Of a stretch of 39,223 nucleotides of DNA, positions 8,346-16,226 are shown piece by piece. The stretch's first letter is position 1, and each line of letters opens with the position of its first letter. The translations under genes and the position numbers were made by a program. The DNA is from Planctomycetota bacterium (GTDB lineage: Bacteria; Planctomycetota; Phycisphaerae; WQYP01): assembly GCA_021798635.1 (NCBI GenBank), contig JAJZGH010000009.1, positions 1-39,223 of the forward strand. Reading direction: 5' to 3'. Below the pieces are notes generated by a model. It worked only from the letters and a program-made list of their open reading frames with translations, had not been told where the DNA came from and searched no databases.

Positions 8346-8372
8346 CACAAAGCCGCCGGCTCTGCCGGTGGT
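8346..8372. repeat. AAAGCCGCCGGC hairpin element
   Basis: The element begins CACAAAG and contains GCCGCCGGC, a TCT loop and GCCGGTGG, which can fold into a tight GC-rich hairpin. A nearly identical copy is at 35297-35323. It lies between the convergent kinase and CPBP genes, where it could help terminate or protect transcripts. Confidence 0.6.
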
Positions 8373-8425
8373 ACGGGGTGAACATACAGCGTCGCTTTGG
8401 AAATTGTTCCAGCACCCTTCCGCGC

Positions 8426-9367
8426 TTATTTCGGTTTTACCCCGCACAGAATAAGCAGTGTGGGGATAAAGTTAAAACAGGCGTGCATGGTAATGTCTGT
8501 CCAGATATTACCTGTCCGTTCATAGATATATCCCAGCGCTACGCCCAGCAGAAACAACACCGGAAAATACTCGTCATACCCTTTGGCAACTGCAAAGTGC
8601 ATGCCCGCAAACAGGGTGGCCGTGATCACAATTGCGATCCACCGGTTGCGCGGCAGCCACGGCCCCTCCGGCCAGCGCCTGCTGCCCGGTTCTTCGCCCG
8701 GCGCTGAAGCGTAACGCGTGCTGGTGAAAAGCATGCCAATGAACTGTACGATCCGGCTGGCGGCTCCGTGGCCCGGCCGCGTTTCCCGCTCCTGGGCGGT
8801 GCCAGCGGCTAAGACCGCAAGCTTCTGACCCAGCCAGGATTGAATCAGGCCGCGGAAAAATAGTTCCTCGGAAATGGGGGCCGCCACGACAATTAAAAAC
8901 GACAGAAAAGCGAGGCTCGTTGGTGAGTGATCGGTTGCCAGGGCCTTAAGCATGGGATGCACAGGCGGCATTTTATGGGTGATGTGTGTGGCCAGCGATT
9001 CGGTCACCGCAAGAAGAGAATATAAAATCGGCGCAATGGCCACAAAGCTCAAAACGCCAATGATCAAGCCTCTGGGAATCAGGCCCATTCTGGCACCGAG
9101 GCCCGATATTCCATTTTCAAAGAATCGCGCACCTAACAGGAAAATGAGCGCCACCGCAGCCGTTCTGCCTACCACATCGGCCAGACTTTCCGCCTCGATC
9201 AGAGGCCCAAAGTGCAGCGCTATCGGCGCGGCAAGGAAGGTAAAAAAAAAGTAAACCAGAAGAACAAACAATATAATCGGATAATCCAGCGTATTTCGCC
9301 GCGCCGGAGAAATTGTCAACGGCCTGACGGAAAATACGCCCGTAAGGATCAGGACGGAAAGACTCAT
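8426..9367 (-). CDS. CPBP-family intramembrane glutamic endopeptidase
   Basis: This 313-residue membrane protein belongs to the CPBP (Abi, Rce1-like) protease family. The signature EExxxR motif is seen as APISEELFFRG near residue 168, followed by the histidine motifs FAGMHFAVAKG (about 256) and TMHACFN (about 297). Several hydrophobic segments precede and surround them, for example FVLLVYFFFTFLAAPIAL and GLIIGVLSFVAIAPILYSLLA. Substrates in bacteria are mostly unknown; some members act in peptide maturation or immunity to bacteriocins. A loop of about 45 polar residues (near 185-230) splits two membrane segments. The gene is divergent from trpC with a gap of about 60-100 bp and convergent with the upstream kinase, so it is probably a single-gene unit. 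Confidence 0.9.
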   Translation of the reverse strand: MSLSVLILTGVFSVRPLTISPARRNTLDYPIILFVLLVYFFFTFLAAPIALHFGPLIEAESLADVVGRTAAVALIFLLGARFFENGISGLGARMGLIPRGLIIGVLSFVAIAPILYSLLAVTESLATHITHKMPPVHPMLKALATDHSPTSLAFLSFLIVVAAPISEELFFRGLIQSWLGQKLAVLAAGTAQERETRPGHGAASRIVQFIGMLFTSTRYASAPGEEPGSRRWPEGPWLPRNRWIAIVITATLFAGMHFAVAKGYDEYFPVLFLLGVALGYIYERTGNIWTDITMHACFNFIPTLLILCGVKPK

Positions 9368-9426
9368 TGCCGATAGAATGACTAAAATAAAATAGCCGGC
9401 CAGCAGGGCGTGATGATGAAGAGTCT

Positions 9427-10281
9427 GTGGATGGATACGTTAGTCTCCAGAAAAAGGAATATACGCTGAATATTCTCCAGAAGATTGTCGAAACCAAGAA
9501 GCGGGAAATCGCCCAGGCCATGTCCGGCCTGCCCTTAACAGAGCTTCAAGCCCGGTGTCGTGACCTGGAGGCTCCCCGGAATTTTTTCACCGCCATAGCC
9601 CGCGAACCCGTCGGACTGGTTAATGTTATCGCGGAGGTTAAAAAAGCGTCCCCTTCCGCCGGTGTCATTCGCAGCGATTTTGATCCCGTCGCGATCGCCA
9701 AAGCATACACCACCGCCGGGGCGGATGCACTATCGGTGCTGACCGATCAGGAATATTTTCACGGTTCACTGGAGTACCTCCGGCAGATTCGCCGCGAAGT
9801 ACCCATTCCGATCCTGCGAAAGGATTTTATCATTGATCCGTATCAGGTGTGGGAATCTCGGGCGGCCGGCGCGGATGCCATTCTGCTGATCGCGGAAATT
9901 CTTGATGATGCGCTCATGATGGATATGCTGATTCTGGCGGCCGAATTACGGCTGACCGCCCTGATTGAGGTTCACGAGCTGGACAGCTTGCTGCGCGTGC
10001 TGAATATGCTCGGGTTCCCCATGCGCAGTTACAGCCTGCTGGGAATTAACAATCGGGATTTAACCACCTTCAAGGTTGATTTAGTCAATTCCATCCGTCT
10101 GGCGGAATTTGTCAATGATAAAGCGGTGCTGGTGGCGGAGAGTGGAATTCGGGACCGATCCGATATTCAACGATTAAATGCCGTCGGCATCCGATCGGTG
10201 TTGATTGGTGAAACCCTCATGCGCAGCGGCGACATCGGCGGCACAATGGCCAATCTCAAAGGCATCATGCGGCAAAGCTGA
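9427..10281 (+). CDS. trpC: Indole-3-glycerol-phosphate synthase
   Basis: TrpC closes the indole ring in tryptophan biosynthesis, converting carboxyphenylamino-deoxyribulose phosphate to indole-3-glycerol phosphate. The single TIM-barrel domain is complete: EVKKASPSAGVIR with the catalytic lysine, ILRKDFIIDPYQ, GADAILLIAEIL, LLGINNRDLTTF and VAESGIR. The frame opens with a GTG at 9427, but family members normally start at the equivalent of LNILQKIVETKKREI. A CTG at 9466 sits exactly there and has AAGGA (9454-9458) 7 nt upstream, whereas the GTG has no good ribosome-binding site. Translation may therefore start at CTG, giving about 271 residues. No other trp genes are in the window, so the pathway is dispersed. 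Confidence 0.95.
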   Translation: MDGYVSLQKKEYTLNILQKIVETKKREIAQAMSGLPLTELQARCRDLEAPRNFFTAIAREPVGLVNVIAEVKKASPSAGVIRSDFDPVAIAKAYTTAGADALSVLTDQEYFHGSLEYLRQIRREVPIPILRKDFIIDPYQVWESRAAGADAILLIAEILDDALMMDMLILAAELRLTALIEVHELDSLLRVLNMLGFPMRSYSLLGINNRDLTTFKVDLVNSIRLAEFVNDKAVLVAESGIRDRSDIQRLNAVGIRSVLIGETLMRSGDIGGTMANLKGIMRQS

Positions 10282-10334
10282 AGAACGCCCCCGAAGATCG
10301 CTCCAAAGAACATCCCCAAGTACGCACTTCTGTC

Positions 10335-10778
10335 TCAGGCCAGAACGCCCTCATACGTTTCCGAGCCAATGGCGCGCAAGATGCTGGTGATGATCAGCCA
10401 GGCAATGGCCAACCCGGCGGCCAGAAGAATCCATTCCAGCCCGGCCGCCACCGTGGAAGAGTGCGTGACCGACGTGGTGGTTGATTCTGCCGCAGAGGTA
10501 GTGGTAGTGGTTTGGCTGCTGGTCGAGAAACTCCACAGCAGGGCCAGGATAATAATGCCGGAGATAATCACTGCAGCCGTGCCGGCCATCGCCCGCCAGA
10601 GACGATTCATGCGTTGCAACGCCCTGGTGCGCTGAACCATGGCAACTTGTTTTTTTTGCGCCCGATCCCGTGCCGCCGCGGCAATATCAAACTGCGGCAC
10701 ATGGGGGGCAGCCAAAGCAAAATTCTGGCGGATGGTCGCATCCATTTCAGGAAGTGAAAATTCAGAGGATCTGTTCAT
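10335..10778 (-). CDS. Two-TM membrane protein, putative anti-sigma partner
   Basis: No family was recognised for this 147-residue protein. It has a cytoplasmic-looking N-terminal region (about 1-60, basic near the end), a first membrane helix (about 63-84), a Ser/Thr-rich linker (85-109) and a second helix (about 111-134). Its ATG overlaps the stop codon of the ECF sigma factor gene in an ATGA junction, so the two are translationally coupled. That position and topology are typical of membrane anti-sigma factors, which hold the sigma factor until a signal arrives. The HxxxCxxC zinc motif of the common ZAS anti-sigma domain is absent, so the role is inferred from context only. Confidence 0.75.
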   Translation of the reverse strand: MNRSSEFSLPEMDATIRQNFALAAPHVPQFDIAAAARDRAQKKQVAMVQRTRALQRMNRLWRAMAGTAAVIISGIIILALLWSFSTSSQTTTTTSAAESTTTSVTHSSTVAAGLEWILLAAGLAIAWLIITSILRAIGSETYEGVLA

Positions 10779-11311
10779 GGCTTATACCTCGCAAGGCTTT
10801 CGGATAGCTGTTGCCGGGCGCGAAACAAAATCGTTTTAATTGTACCGACCGGTCGCCCCGTAATTTCCGCAATTTCCCGTAACGGCAACCCGTCCTGATA
10901 ATATAATTTTACAATCATCGCCGTCTGACTGCCTAATGCCGCTACGCATCGCCAGATATTCTCTCGGGTGTCCGCCTCTTCCACAGTGTCGGACCCGTGC
11001 GGGGCGGAAAGATTTTCCGGCAAATTGCCGTGCGTGTGCCGGGCCGCTCGCTTTCTTTGCCGCAATGCCGTGCGGAAGGCAATCTGGTAAATCCAGGTTC
11101 CCAGAGCAGACCGCCCGTCAAACCCCGGTAGCGCCAGATAAACAGCCGAGAAAATGTCAGCCGCCGCCTGGTCGATATCGGCTCCGCGCAATCCCACGGA
11201 TTGGCACAGGCTGAAGATGCGATCTTGAAACAACTGCACCAGTTCCGCAAAGGCCTCCGCGTCACCGGCCCGCAGGCGCGTTATATCCATCGGCGTGTCC
11301 AGCAATTCCAT
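10775..11311 (-). CDS. ECF-family RNA polymerase sigma factor
   Basis: The 178-residue product has the two-domain layout of extracytoplasmic function sigma factors. Sigma-2 covers about residues 15-85 (AFAELVQLFQDRIFSLCQSV; GTWIYQIAFRTALRQRKR) and sigma-4 about 115-172 (LPLREIAEITGRPVGTIKTILFRARQQL, a clear helix-turn-helix). The linker is short and there is no extra C-terminal domain. AGAGG lies 7 nt before the ATG. It is translationally coupled to the following membrane protein gene and divergent from another membrane protein gene; a 35-bp palindrome sits upstream. The whole group could be an autoregulated envelope-stress unit. The regulon is not visible. Confidence 0.92.
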   Translation of the reverse strand: MELLDTPMDITRLRAGDAEAFAELVQLFQDRIFSLCQSVGLRGADIDQAAADIFSAVYLALPGFDGRSALGTWIYQIAFRTALRQRKRAARHTHGNLPENLSAPHGSDTVEEADTRENIWRCVAALGSQTAMIVKLYYQDGLPLREIAEITGRPVGTIKTILFRARQQLSESLARYKP

Positions 11312-11350
11312 TACCGTACCTCTGTGCTATTAGTGTATCCGGAATCCGCA

Positions 11351-11385
11351 GCGGTTTGAAAAAATATCCGGATTTTTGAAACCGC
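11351..11385. promoter_or_regulatory. 35-bp imperfect palindrome in divergent promoter region
   Basis: Arms GCGGTTT and AAACCGC flank A-rich and T-rich tracts around a central ATCCGGAT. The site is about 40 bp upstream of the sigma factor gene and about 105 bp upstream of the divergent membrane protein gene. It could be an operator or a transcribed hairpin; the arrangement suits control of both genes. Confidence 0.5.
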
Positions 11386-11489
11386 CTGGCAACCGCAAGG
11401 TACCAAAACCATGACTGGCGCTCCGGTGAGCCTGATGTGCAGGCTTGGCAGCGCGAGAAAATGCCCTTTGGGCAGAAAGGATGGCTTTT

Positions 11490-12254
11490 ATGCCACCGCT
11501 TCCACCGCTTTCCGATGCGCCGCAAATGACGCTGGTGATTGCAGTTGCGGCCCTGATCGCCCTGGGGATGTTGCTGCGATGGCAACACGACCGGCAGCGA
11601 CTGGAGGTTTTGAAATTGGCCATTGAAAAGGGCGTCACGCATCTGCCTGCGACACTACCCATGTGGTTAAGCTCGTTGCGGCAGGGGATAATGCTGACAA
11701 CCCTGGGCGTGGCGCTGTTGATTGCCGGCGGTGCCGCGGTCGCCATGGTTCATTCCCAGCAGCCTTTCCGGCCCGGAATGCCGCCCATGGGTGGGCCGCC
11801 GGGCAGCATGGGATCGGGCACCGGGCCAATGGCGGGAGGGCGTTTTAATCGCCCCGGCCCGCCTGCCATGCCGGGCCTTGGTTCGACGGCTTTACCTCGC
11901 CCAGGCGGGCCGCCACGCGCCGGGCCTGCAGCCGAAAGTGACGGCCATGGATTTGCAACTCCCGGCGGTTTTCCCCCGCCTCCCGGTTTTCGGGCCGGCC
12001 ATGGAAGGATCCGTCCACGCGGTGGACCTTTGGTGAATAGACGCTTCAACCCGATGATGCCCCCTGAGTTCCTGCCACCCATAGGATACCAGCAGCGGCT
12101 GCTGGGCTTAGGCGCGCTAGCCAGCGGTTTTATTCTCATGATGCTGGGGGTGGCACGCATCAGCTTTGCGCTGGTAGAACGCCGCTATTTTGCCTCTGAA
12201 GAACTTCAATCCGGCGAATTTCCGAATGGCCCCGATGGGGGGACGGGGATTTGA
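11490..12254 (+). CDS. Membrane protein with Gly/Pro/Met-rich linker (DUF6249-like N-terminus)
   Basis: This is a 254-residue hypothetical protein. Membrane helices are predicted near residues 13-29, 66-86 and 206-230. Between the first two is a basic cytoplasmic-like stretch, RQRLEVLKLAIEKGVTHLP, resembling the 'IEKG' helix of DUF6249-type small membrane proteins (low certainty). Residues 90-200 are low-complexity, rich in Gly, Pro, Met and Arg (for example GMPPMGGPPGSMGSG). The ATG at 11490 is preferred over an in-frame ATG at 11481 because AAAGGA lies 8 nt upstream of it. The gene is divergent from the ECF sigma operon and may be part of its function. Its TGA stop lies within the heptamer array that follows. 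Confidence 0.7.
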   Translation: MPPLPPLSDAPQMTLVIAVAALIALGMLLRWQHDRQRLEVLKLAIEKGVTHLPATLPMWLSSLRQGIMLTTLGVALLIAGGAAVAMVHSQQPFRPGMPPMGGPPGSMGSGTGPMAGGRFNRPGPPAMPGLGSTALPRPGGPPRAGPAAESDGHGFATPGGFPPPPGFRAGHGRIRPRGGPLVNRRFNPMMPPEFLPPIGYQQRLLGLGALASGFILMMLGVARISFALVERRYFASEELQSGEFPNGPDGGTGI

Positions 12255-12290
12255 AATATGAAATATGAAATTTGAGATTTGAGATATTGA
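12249..12290. repeat. Heptamer array (AATATGA/AATTTGA/GATTTGA)
   Basis: Five consecutive 7-bp units ending in TGA run from the stop codon of the upstream gene. A related ATTTGAG/ATTTGAA array is at 35364-35394. The stop codon of the gene falls in the first unit. Confidence 0.65.
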
Positions 12291-12355
12291 TGCGGTGAAA
12301 CATGCCCGCATTCTCCAGCGTGCGCTGCCTCACTCGCGACGAGGCGGAAGGTGTT

Positions 12356-12409
12356 GTGTCATCAAACGAAATTCCGCGTCCAACTCAACGCTCCCGCATT
12401 GAGCTAATG
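12356..12409 (+). repeat. Direct repeat, copy 1 (about 54 bp)
   Basis: The sequence runs from GTGTCATC through AAATTCCGCG to CCCGCATTGAGCTAATG. A second copy with a few substitutions and one indel lies at 12548-12602. Both end in an identical CGCATTGAGCTAATG. They lie in the 368-bp gap between the membrane protein gene and xylB, in which no gene was seen. Confidence 0.7.
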
Positions 12410-12547
12410 AACCACACCACGGTTTGACCCTAAAAAATTATCACAAAAACGCCGTTAGCCTGACGCGGCAGCGTCACGGTTCGATGCGCAACGCGGTCAC
12501 AGGAAAAGTCCGTACCTCAACTCGGCGCGGGTCGCGCCAGCGACGCC

Positions 12548-12602
12548 GTGTCATCCAAGGAAAATTCCGCATGGAACTTAACGCTGCCGCATTGAGCTAA
12601 TG
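12548..12602 (+). repeat. Direct repeat, copy 2 (about 55 bp)
   Basis: This is the second copy of the repeat at 12356-12409, about 192 bp further on. It ends 20 bp before the last codons of xylB on the opposite strand. Confidence 0.7.
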
Positions 12603-12622
12603 CGCAGGCTGTTCTGCGCGGC

Positions 12623-14149
12623 TTATCCGATGGCCTGGAAACAGGGCTGCAGGGCGGGGTAGAGCATGGCGAACTTCTGGTGATGGGCTTCATACAGGGC
12701 AGAGCGTTTGGCATTCGGGCGGCTGCGGCTTTTGATTTTGATAATCTGCCCCGCGGCTTGTGGAACATTATTCCATCGCCCACTGCCCACGCCGGCCAGA
12801 ATGGCCGCACCCAGAGCCGCACCTTCGCTGACATTAATTGTCACCACCGGGGCCTGATACATATCAGCCTGCAGTTGCCGCCAGAAATCGCTGCGTGCTC
12901 CGCCTCCGCTGGCCCGCACCTGAGTAATGGCAATGCCCATGCTGCGCATAATATCCACCTGCTCGCGCATGCCCATGGTAATGCCTTCCAGCGTGGCACG
13001 GGCCAGATGCGCCAGGGAATGCCGCGGCGTTAAGCCGATAAAGCAACCGCGGGCGTGCGGATCAGGATGCGGGCAGCGCTCACCGGTTAGATACGGCAGA
13101 AAAAAAAGATTTTCTGCACCGGCGGGGGCCTCCTGGGCCAGCGTAATAATCTGCTGATATAAAAGCCCCGCATCTTTTTTCCTGGCGACCAGTTGCGCCA
13201 ACGGCACGGAAAACAACGTATTTCTCAGCCATTGCAGTGAGCCACCTGCGCTAAGCATGCAGCCAAAGACGCACCAGGTATTGGGAATGGCATGACACAT
13301 GGTGTGCACCCGCCCCAACGGATCGGTCTGCGGTTCGGCGGAAGCCGCAAATATGACACCGCTGGTGCCCATGGCCGCGGAAAGAATCCCCGCTTCCACC
13401 ACGCCTGTGCCCACCGCACCGGCCGCCTGATCTCCGGCACCAGCCACCACAGGAATACCTGCGGGCAGACCTGTAAGACGGGCAACCGTCGGGCTTACCT
13501 GACCGCTGATTTCCTGTGATTCGGTAAGGCGTGGAAGCAGTGCACGGTCGATGCCCAGTTGGCTGATAAGTCCCTCATGCCAGTGCCGCTTTTTCACGTC
13601 CAGAAGCAGGGTGCCGGACGCATCTGAAACATCGGAGGCATATTCCCCGGTCAGCCGATAGCGGATGTAATCCTTAGGCAGAAGAATATGGCGACACCGC
13701 TCAAATTTGCCCGGTTCATTTTGCATGAACCAGAGAATCTTGGGCGCTGTAAATCCGGTAAGTGCCGGATTGCTCACCAGCGCCAGGAGTTGCTGCCGCC
13801 CACCGGCCTTCTCTTCAATTTGCCGGCATTGATCCACGGTTCTCTGATCATTCCACAGCAGCGCCGGGCGCAGAGCTTTGGGGCCGTCACCGAGAAATAC
13901 GCTGCCGTGCATCTGGCCGGATAATCCGATGGCAGTAATCTGAGAAGCCTTGAGTCGGGCTTTTTTCAAGGCTGCAGCGGTGGCCAGCAAACAGGCTTGC
14001 CACCAGTTCTCGGGGTCCTGCTGTGTCCATCCCGGGCGCGGTGTTTGAAGTTCATGCGGCGATTCCGCCGCAGCGCGAACGGTGCCGCTTTCCTCCAGCA
14101 ACAACGCCTTGGTTCCCGAGGTCCCGATATCCAATCCCAACAGGGCCAT
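12623..14149 (-). CDS. xylB: Xylulokinase (FGGY carbohydrate kinase)
   Basis: XylB phosphorylates D-xylulose with ATP to xylulose 5-phosphate, feeding the pentose phosphate pathway. The product from the preferred ATG is 508 residues, normal for the family. Visible motifs are the N-terminal phosphate-binding loop LGLDIGTSGTKALLL, GLSGQMHGSVFL, NDQRT, AGAGDQAAGAVGTG with the catalytic aspartate near residue 240, MGTSGVIFA, and the C-terminal RASGGGARSDFWRQLQADM. The ATG at 14149 is chosen because GGAGG lies 4 nt upstream and the next residues are the ATP loop; an ATG 8 codons further upstream lacks support. No xylose isomerase, transporter or regulator is nearby. Some FGGY kinases act on other sugars, but the motifs favour xylulose. 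Confidence 0.93.
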   Translation of the reverse strand: MALLGLDIGTSGTKALLLEESGTVRAAAESPHELQTPRPGWTQQDPENWWQACLLATAAALKKARLKASQITAIGLSGQMHGSVFLGDGPKALRPALLWNDQRTVDQCRQIEEKAGGRQQLLALVSNPALTGFTAPKILWFMQNEPGKFERCRHILLPKDYIRYRLTGEYASDVSDASGTLLLDVKKRHWHEGLISQLGIDRALLPRLTESQEISGQVSPTVARLTGLPAGIPVVAGAGDQAAGAVGTGVVEAGILSAAMGTSGVIFAASAEPQTDPLGRVHTMCHAIPNTWCVFGCMLSAGGSLQWLRNTLFSVPLAQLVARKKDAGLLYQQIITLAQEAPAGAENLFFLPYLTGERCPHPDPHARGCFIGLTPRHSLAHLARATLEGITMGMREQVDIMRSMGIAITQVRASGGGARSDFWRQLQADMYQAPVVTINVSEGAALGAAILAGVGSGRWNNVPQAAGQIIKIKSRSRPNAKRSALYEAHHQKFAMLYPALQPCFQAIG

Positions 14150-14303
14150 AAAACCTCCAAATGCGCCTTTCAATCGGCAATTCAGATTGCCGCGTTGCGC
14201 CGTACAGTGTATCGGCCCCAGCCGCGGACGTCACTGCGGCTTGAGACTCTGCGCCACTAAGGGGTGCATGACACGTTACGCGGGCAATGAATATAGGGTT
14301 CCC

Positions 14304-14374
14304 GAGCACCGAATGATAATCCGGTGGTTGATCTTATGCCGCAAATCAACCACCGGGTTATCACCACGGTGCTT
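14304..14374 (+). repeat. 71-bp palindromic element, copy 1
   Basis: The element starts GAGCACCG and its 5' arm contains GATAATCCGGTGGTTGATC; the 3' arm reads AACCACCGGGTTATCACCACG and ends GGTGCTT. The arms are imperfectly complementary over about 28 bp, with a short spacer containing TGCCGC. Other copies are at 35202-35272 (inverted), 38239-38298, 38318-38388 and 38407-38477. It lies in the 310-bp gap between xylB and dnaA, where no gene was found. Confidence 0.85.
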
Positions 14375-14459
14375 GATGCTACCGGAATCCGTGCTGTAGA
14401 GCTATGGTTCGATTGCGGCTGACGGGCCATTGCCCGCGCAAAGTGTCACGCACCCGCCA

Positions 14460-15872
14460 TTAAGGCCGGCGTAATCGGGCGGTAATGGTATGCAGCGCTT
14501 CCGCTATGGCCTGATGGCGCGGCCCGTCGGAGGCGGTCCAGGAGACGACATGACTTTGGGCAATGTGTTCGTCGATTCGATTGCAGGCACCGATGACCGT
14601 TGAATGGTTGCGGCGGCCAAAGGCGCGGGCAATATCCGGATAACTCATGTGCGAGTGCAGCCGGACCAGATACATCGCGATGGAGCGGCTGGTGGAAACG
14701 ATGCGATGTTTGGAGGAGCCGGTAATGAGTTCCACGGTGATGGAAAAATAGTCGGCGCACGTTTTAATGATGCGATCCGCACCCGGCGGTGTGGAAAAGT
14801 TCATGTGATCGCGGATACCGCTTAGAGCGCTTTGCATATTGTGCGCGGAATTGCCGACACCCTGCGTGCGGCACAATTGTGCCACGGCAACAGCCTGCAC
14901 CAGAAGTCCCTGAAGTTCACGCACGCTGGCGACTGGTTGCTGTGCCAGTCGCATGAGCGTGGCGTCATCCGTCTGCCAGTCACGGCGCGCGGCCAGCCTG
15001 CGAAGAATGTCCAGCCGCGTGGGCAAATCCGGGGAATCCACGCGGGCCACCATGCCGCTGGAAAAACGCGTGCTTAACGCATCGGTCAAGGCCGAAATGC
15101 TCCGGGGGGCACAATCGCTTGACAGGACCACCTGCCGCCCCGCAGCGTCCATGGCATTAAACGTGTGCAGAAATTCTTCCTGCGTGTGCTTTTTATTCAT
15201 GAAAAAATGCACGTCATCCACCACCAGTAAATCCACCTGCCGCATGCGACGGCGAAATGCCTCGGTGCGATGCAGACGGATACTTTCCAGATAATCATTG
15301 GTGAATTGCTCGCCTGTAATATACAGCCATTTCTTCCTGGGATGCAGAGCCTGAAAGCGTCGGCAAATGCCCTGCAGCAGGTGCGTTTTTCCCAGGCCGC
15401 AATCGCCATGGATAAACAGCGGGCTGTAATGCCGGCGCGGTTCTTCAGCCACCGTACAGGCACATTTATACGCCAGTTGATTGGTCGGTCCGACGACAAA
15501 CTCGTCGAGCGTGTAGGCGTCATTAAGGGATGAGTTGACGGGGGCAGGGGCTGTTACCGCAGGGGATGCGGCTTGAGCCGGGGGCGGGCGTACCGGAGAG
15601 GATTCCGCCGTTTCAAGGAGGATCGTGACCGGGAACCCCAATGCTTCTTCGGCGGCCCCGCGTAGTTCATCCATAAATTTATCGCGAATCCACTTGGCGG
15701 AAAAAGCATTGACCGCGCGAATCGTCAAGGTGGAATCCGTGAATTGCCAATGCGTGGGGGCAGCGAACCACTGCTCAAAGCGCAGCTCCCCGACACGCGT
15801 TTGAAGATATTTCTGAATGATTCGGCATGGATTTGAATCTATGGCCGTTTCTTCCAACATCAGAACAGACAC
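14460..15872 (-). CDS. dnaA: Chromosomal replication initiator protein DnaA
   Basis: DnaA binds origin DNA boxes and, with ATP, melts the origin and loads the helicase. All domains are present: N-terminal domain I (CRIIQKYLQTRVGELRFEQWF), a variable Pro/Ala-rich linker, an AAA+ domain with Walker A (GDCGLGKTHLLQ near 155) and Walker B (LLVVDDVHFF near 217), and domain IV with the DnaA signature (about 400-430, FGRRNHSTVIGACNRI). The chosen start is a GTG at 15872 with AAGGAG 6 nt upstream, giving 470 residues, a normal length. An in-frame ATG at 15986 would add 38 residues of unfamiliar sequence without a clear ribosome-binding site. dnaN does not follow; xylB lies downstream on the same strand. 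Confidence 0.95.
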   Translation of the reverse strand: MSVLMLEETAIDSNPCRIIQKYLQTRVGELRFEQWFAAPTHWQFTDSTLTIRAVNAFSAKWIRDKFMDELRGAAEEALGFPVTILLETAESSPVRPPPAQAASPAVTAPAPVNSSLNDAYTLDEFVVGPTNQLAYKCACTVAEEPRRHYSPLFIHGDCGLGKTHLLQGICRRFQALHPRKKWLYITGEQFTNDYLESIRLHRTEAFRRRMRQVDLLVVDDVHFFMNKKHTQEEFLHTFNAMDAAGRQVVLSSDCAPRSISALTDALSTRFSSGMVARVDSPDLPTRLDILRRLAARRDWQTDDATLMRLAQQPVASVRELQGLLVQAVAVAQLCRTQGVGNSAHNMQSALSGIRDHMNFSTPPGADRIIKTCADYFSITVELITGSSKHRIVSTSRSIAMYLVRLHSHMSYPDIARAFGRRNHSTVIGACNRIDEHIAQSHVVSWTASDGPRHQAIAEALHTITARLRRP

Positions 15873-16226
15873 AGGCGACTCCTTTCCGGACATCCGGTGA
15901 CAAAACCATTCACGGCCGTTGAGCGACAACAACGAACCGTCCTGGTTCTTCACAGCGTCCGGCGGTCCATCGCCGGGATTCATCAAATGCGGTCTTACCG
16001 CATTCGGGCAAGCACAAATTTCATGCGCCTATTAAACCGCTTTTGGCCAAAGACTCAATAGCATTTTCTCCATTTTCTTTTCCACAATCACCAGAAGGCA
16101 AGCTGCATAAGCACTTATGAACTCAAAAAAATCTTTATTCACCTCTTACGCACATGATCTGGAAAATCGTGTGGATAACTGCCGGAAGAAGGGGACATAC
16201 TGCTTATTTGCCTTGTTTATCGCTGC
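15873..16226. other. Candidate replication origin region upstream of dnaA
   Basis: This 354-bp gap lies between dnaA and a GNAT gene. It holds a perfect DnaA box in reverse orientation (TGTGGATAA, 16170-16178), a relaxed-consensus box TTTTCCACA (16078-16086) and a one-mismatch site TTATTCACC (16135-16143). An AT-rich stretch lies at about 16110-16140 (CTCAAAAAAATCTTTATT), a possible unwinding element. Location beside dnaA supports an origin, or at least autoregulation of dnaA by its own product. Three sites is a low number for oriC, so the second reading remains open. Confidence 0.5.

Noticed and set aside
14291..14399. A recurring peptide around MIIRWLI..CR..TTGLSPRC in several short frames
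   Set aside because: It is the translation of the 71-bp palindromic element, not a protein family.
15873..15986. A 38-residue N-terminal extension of DnaA
   Set aside because: The GTG at 15872 has AAGGAG at 6 nt and matches the expected length; the extension has no ribosome-binding site and unfamiliar sequence.
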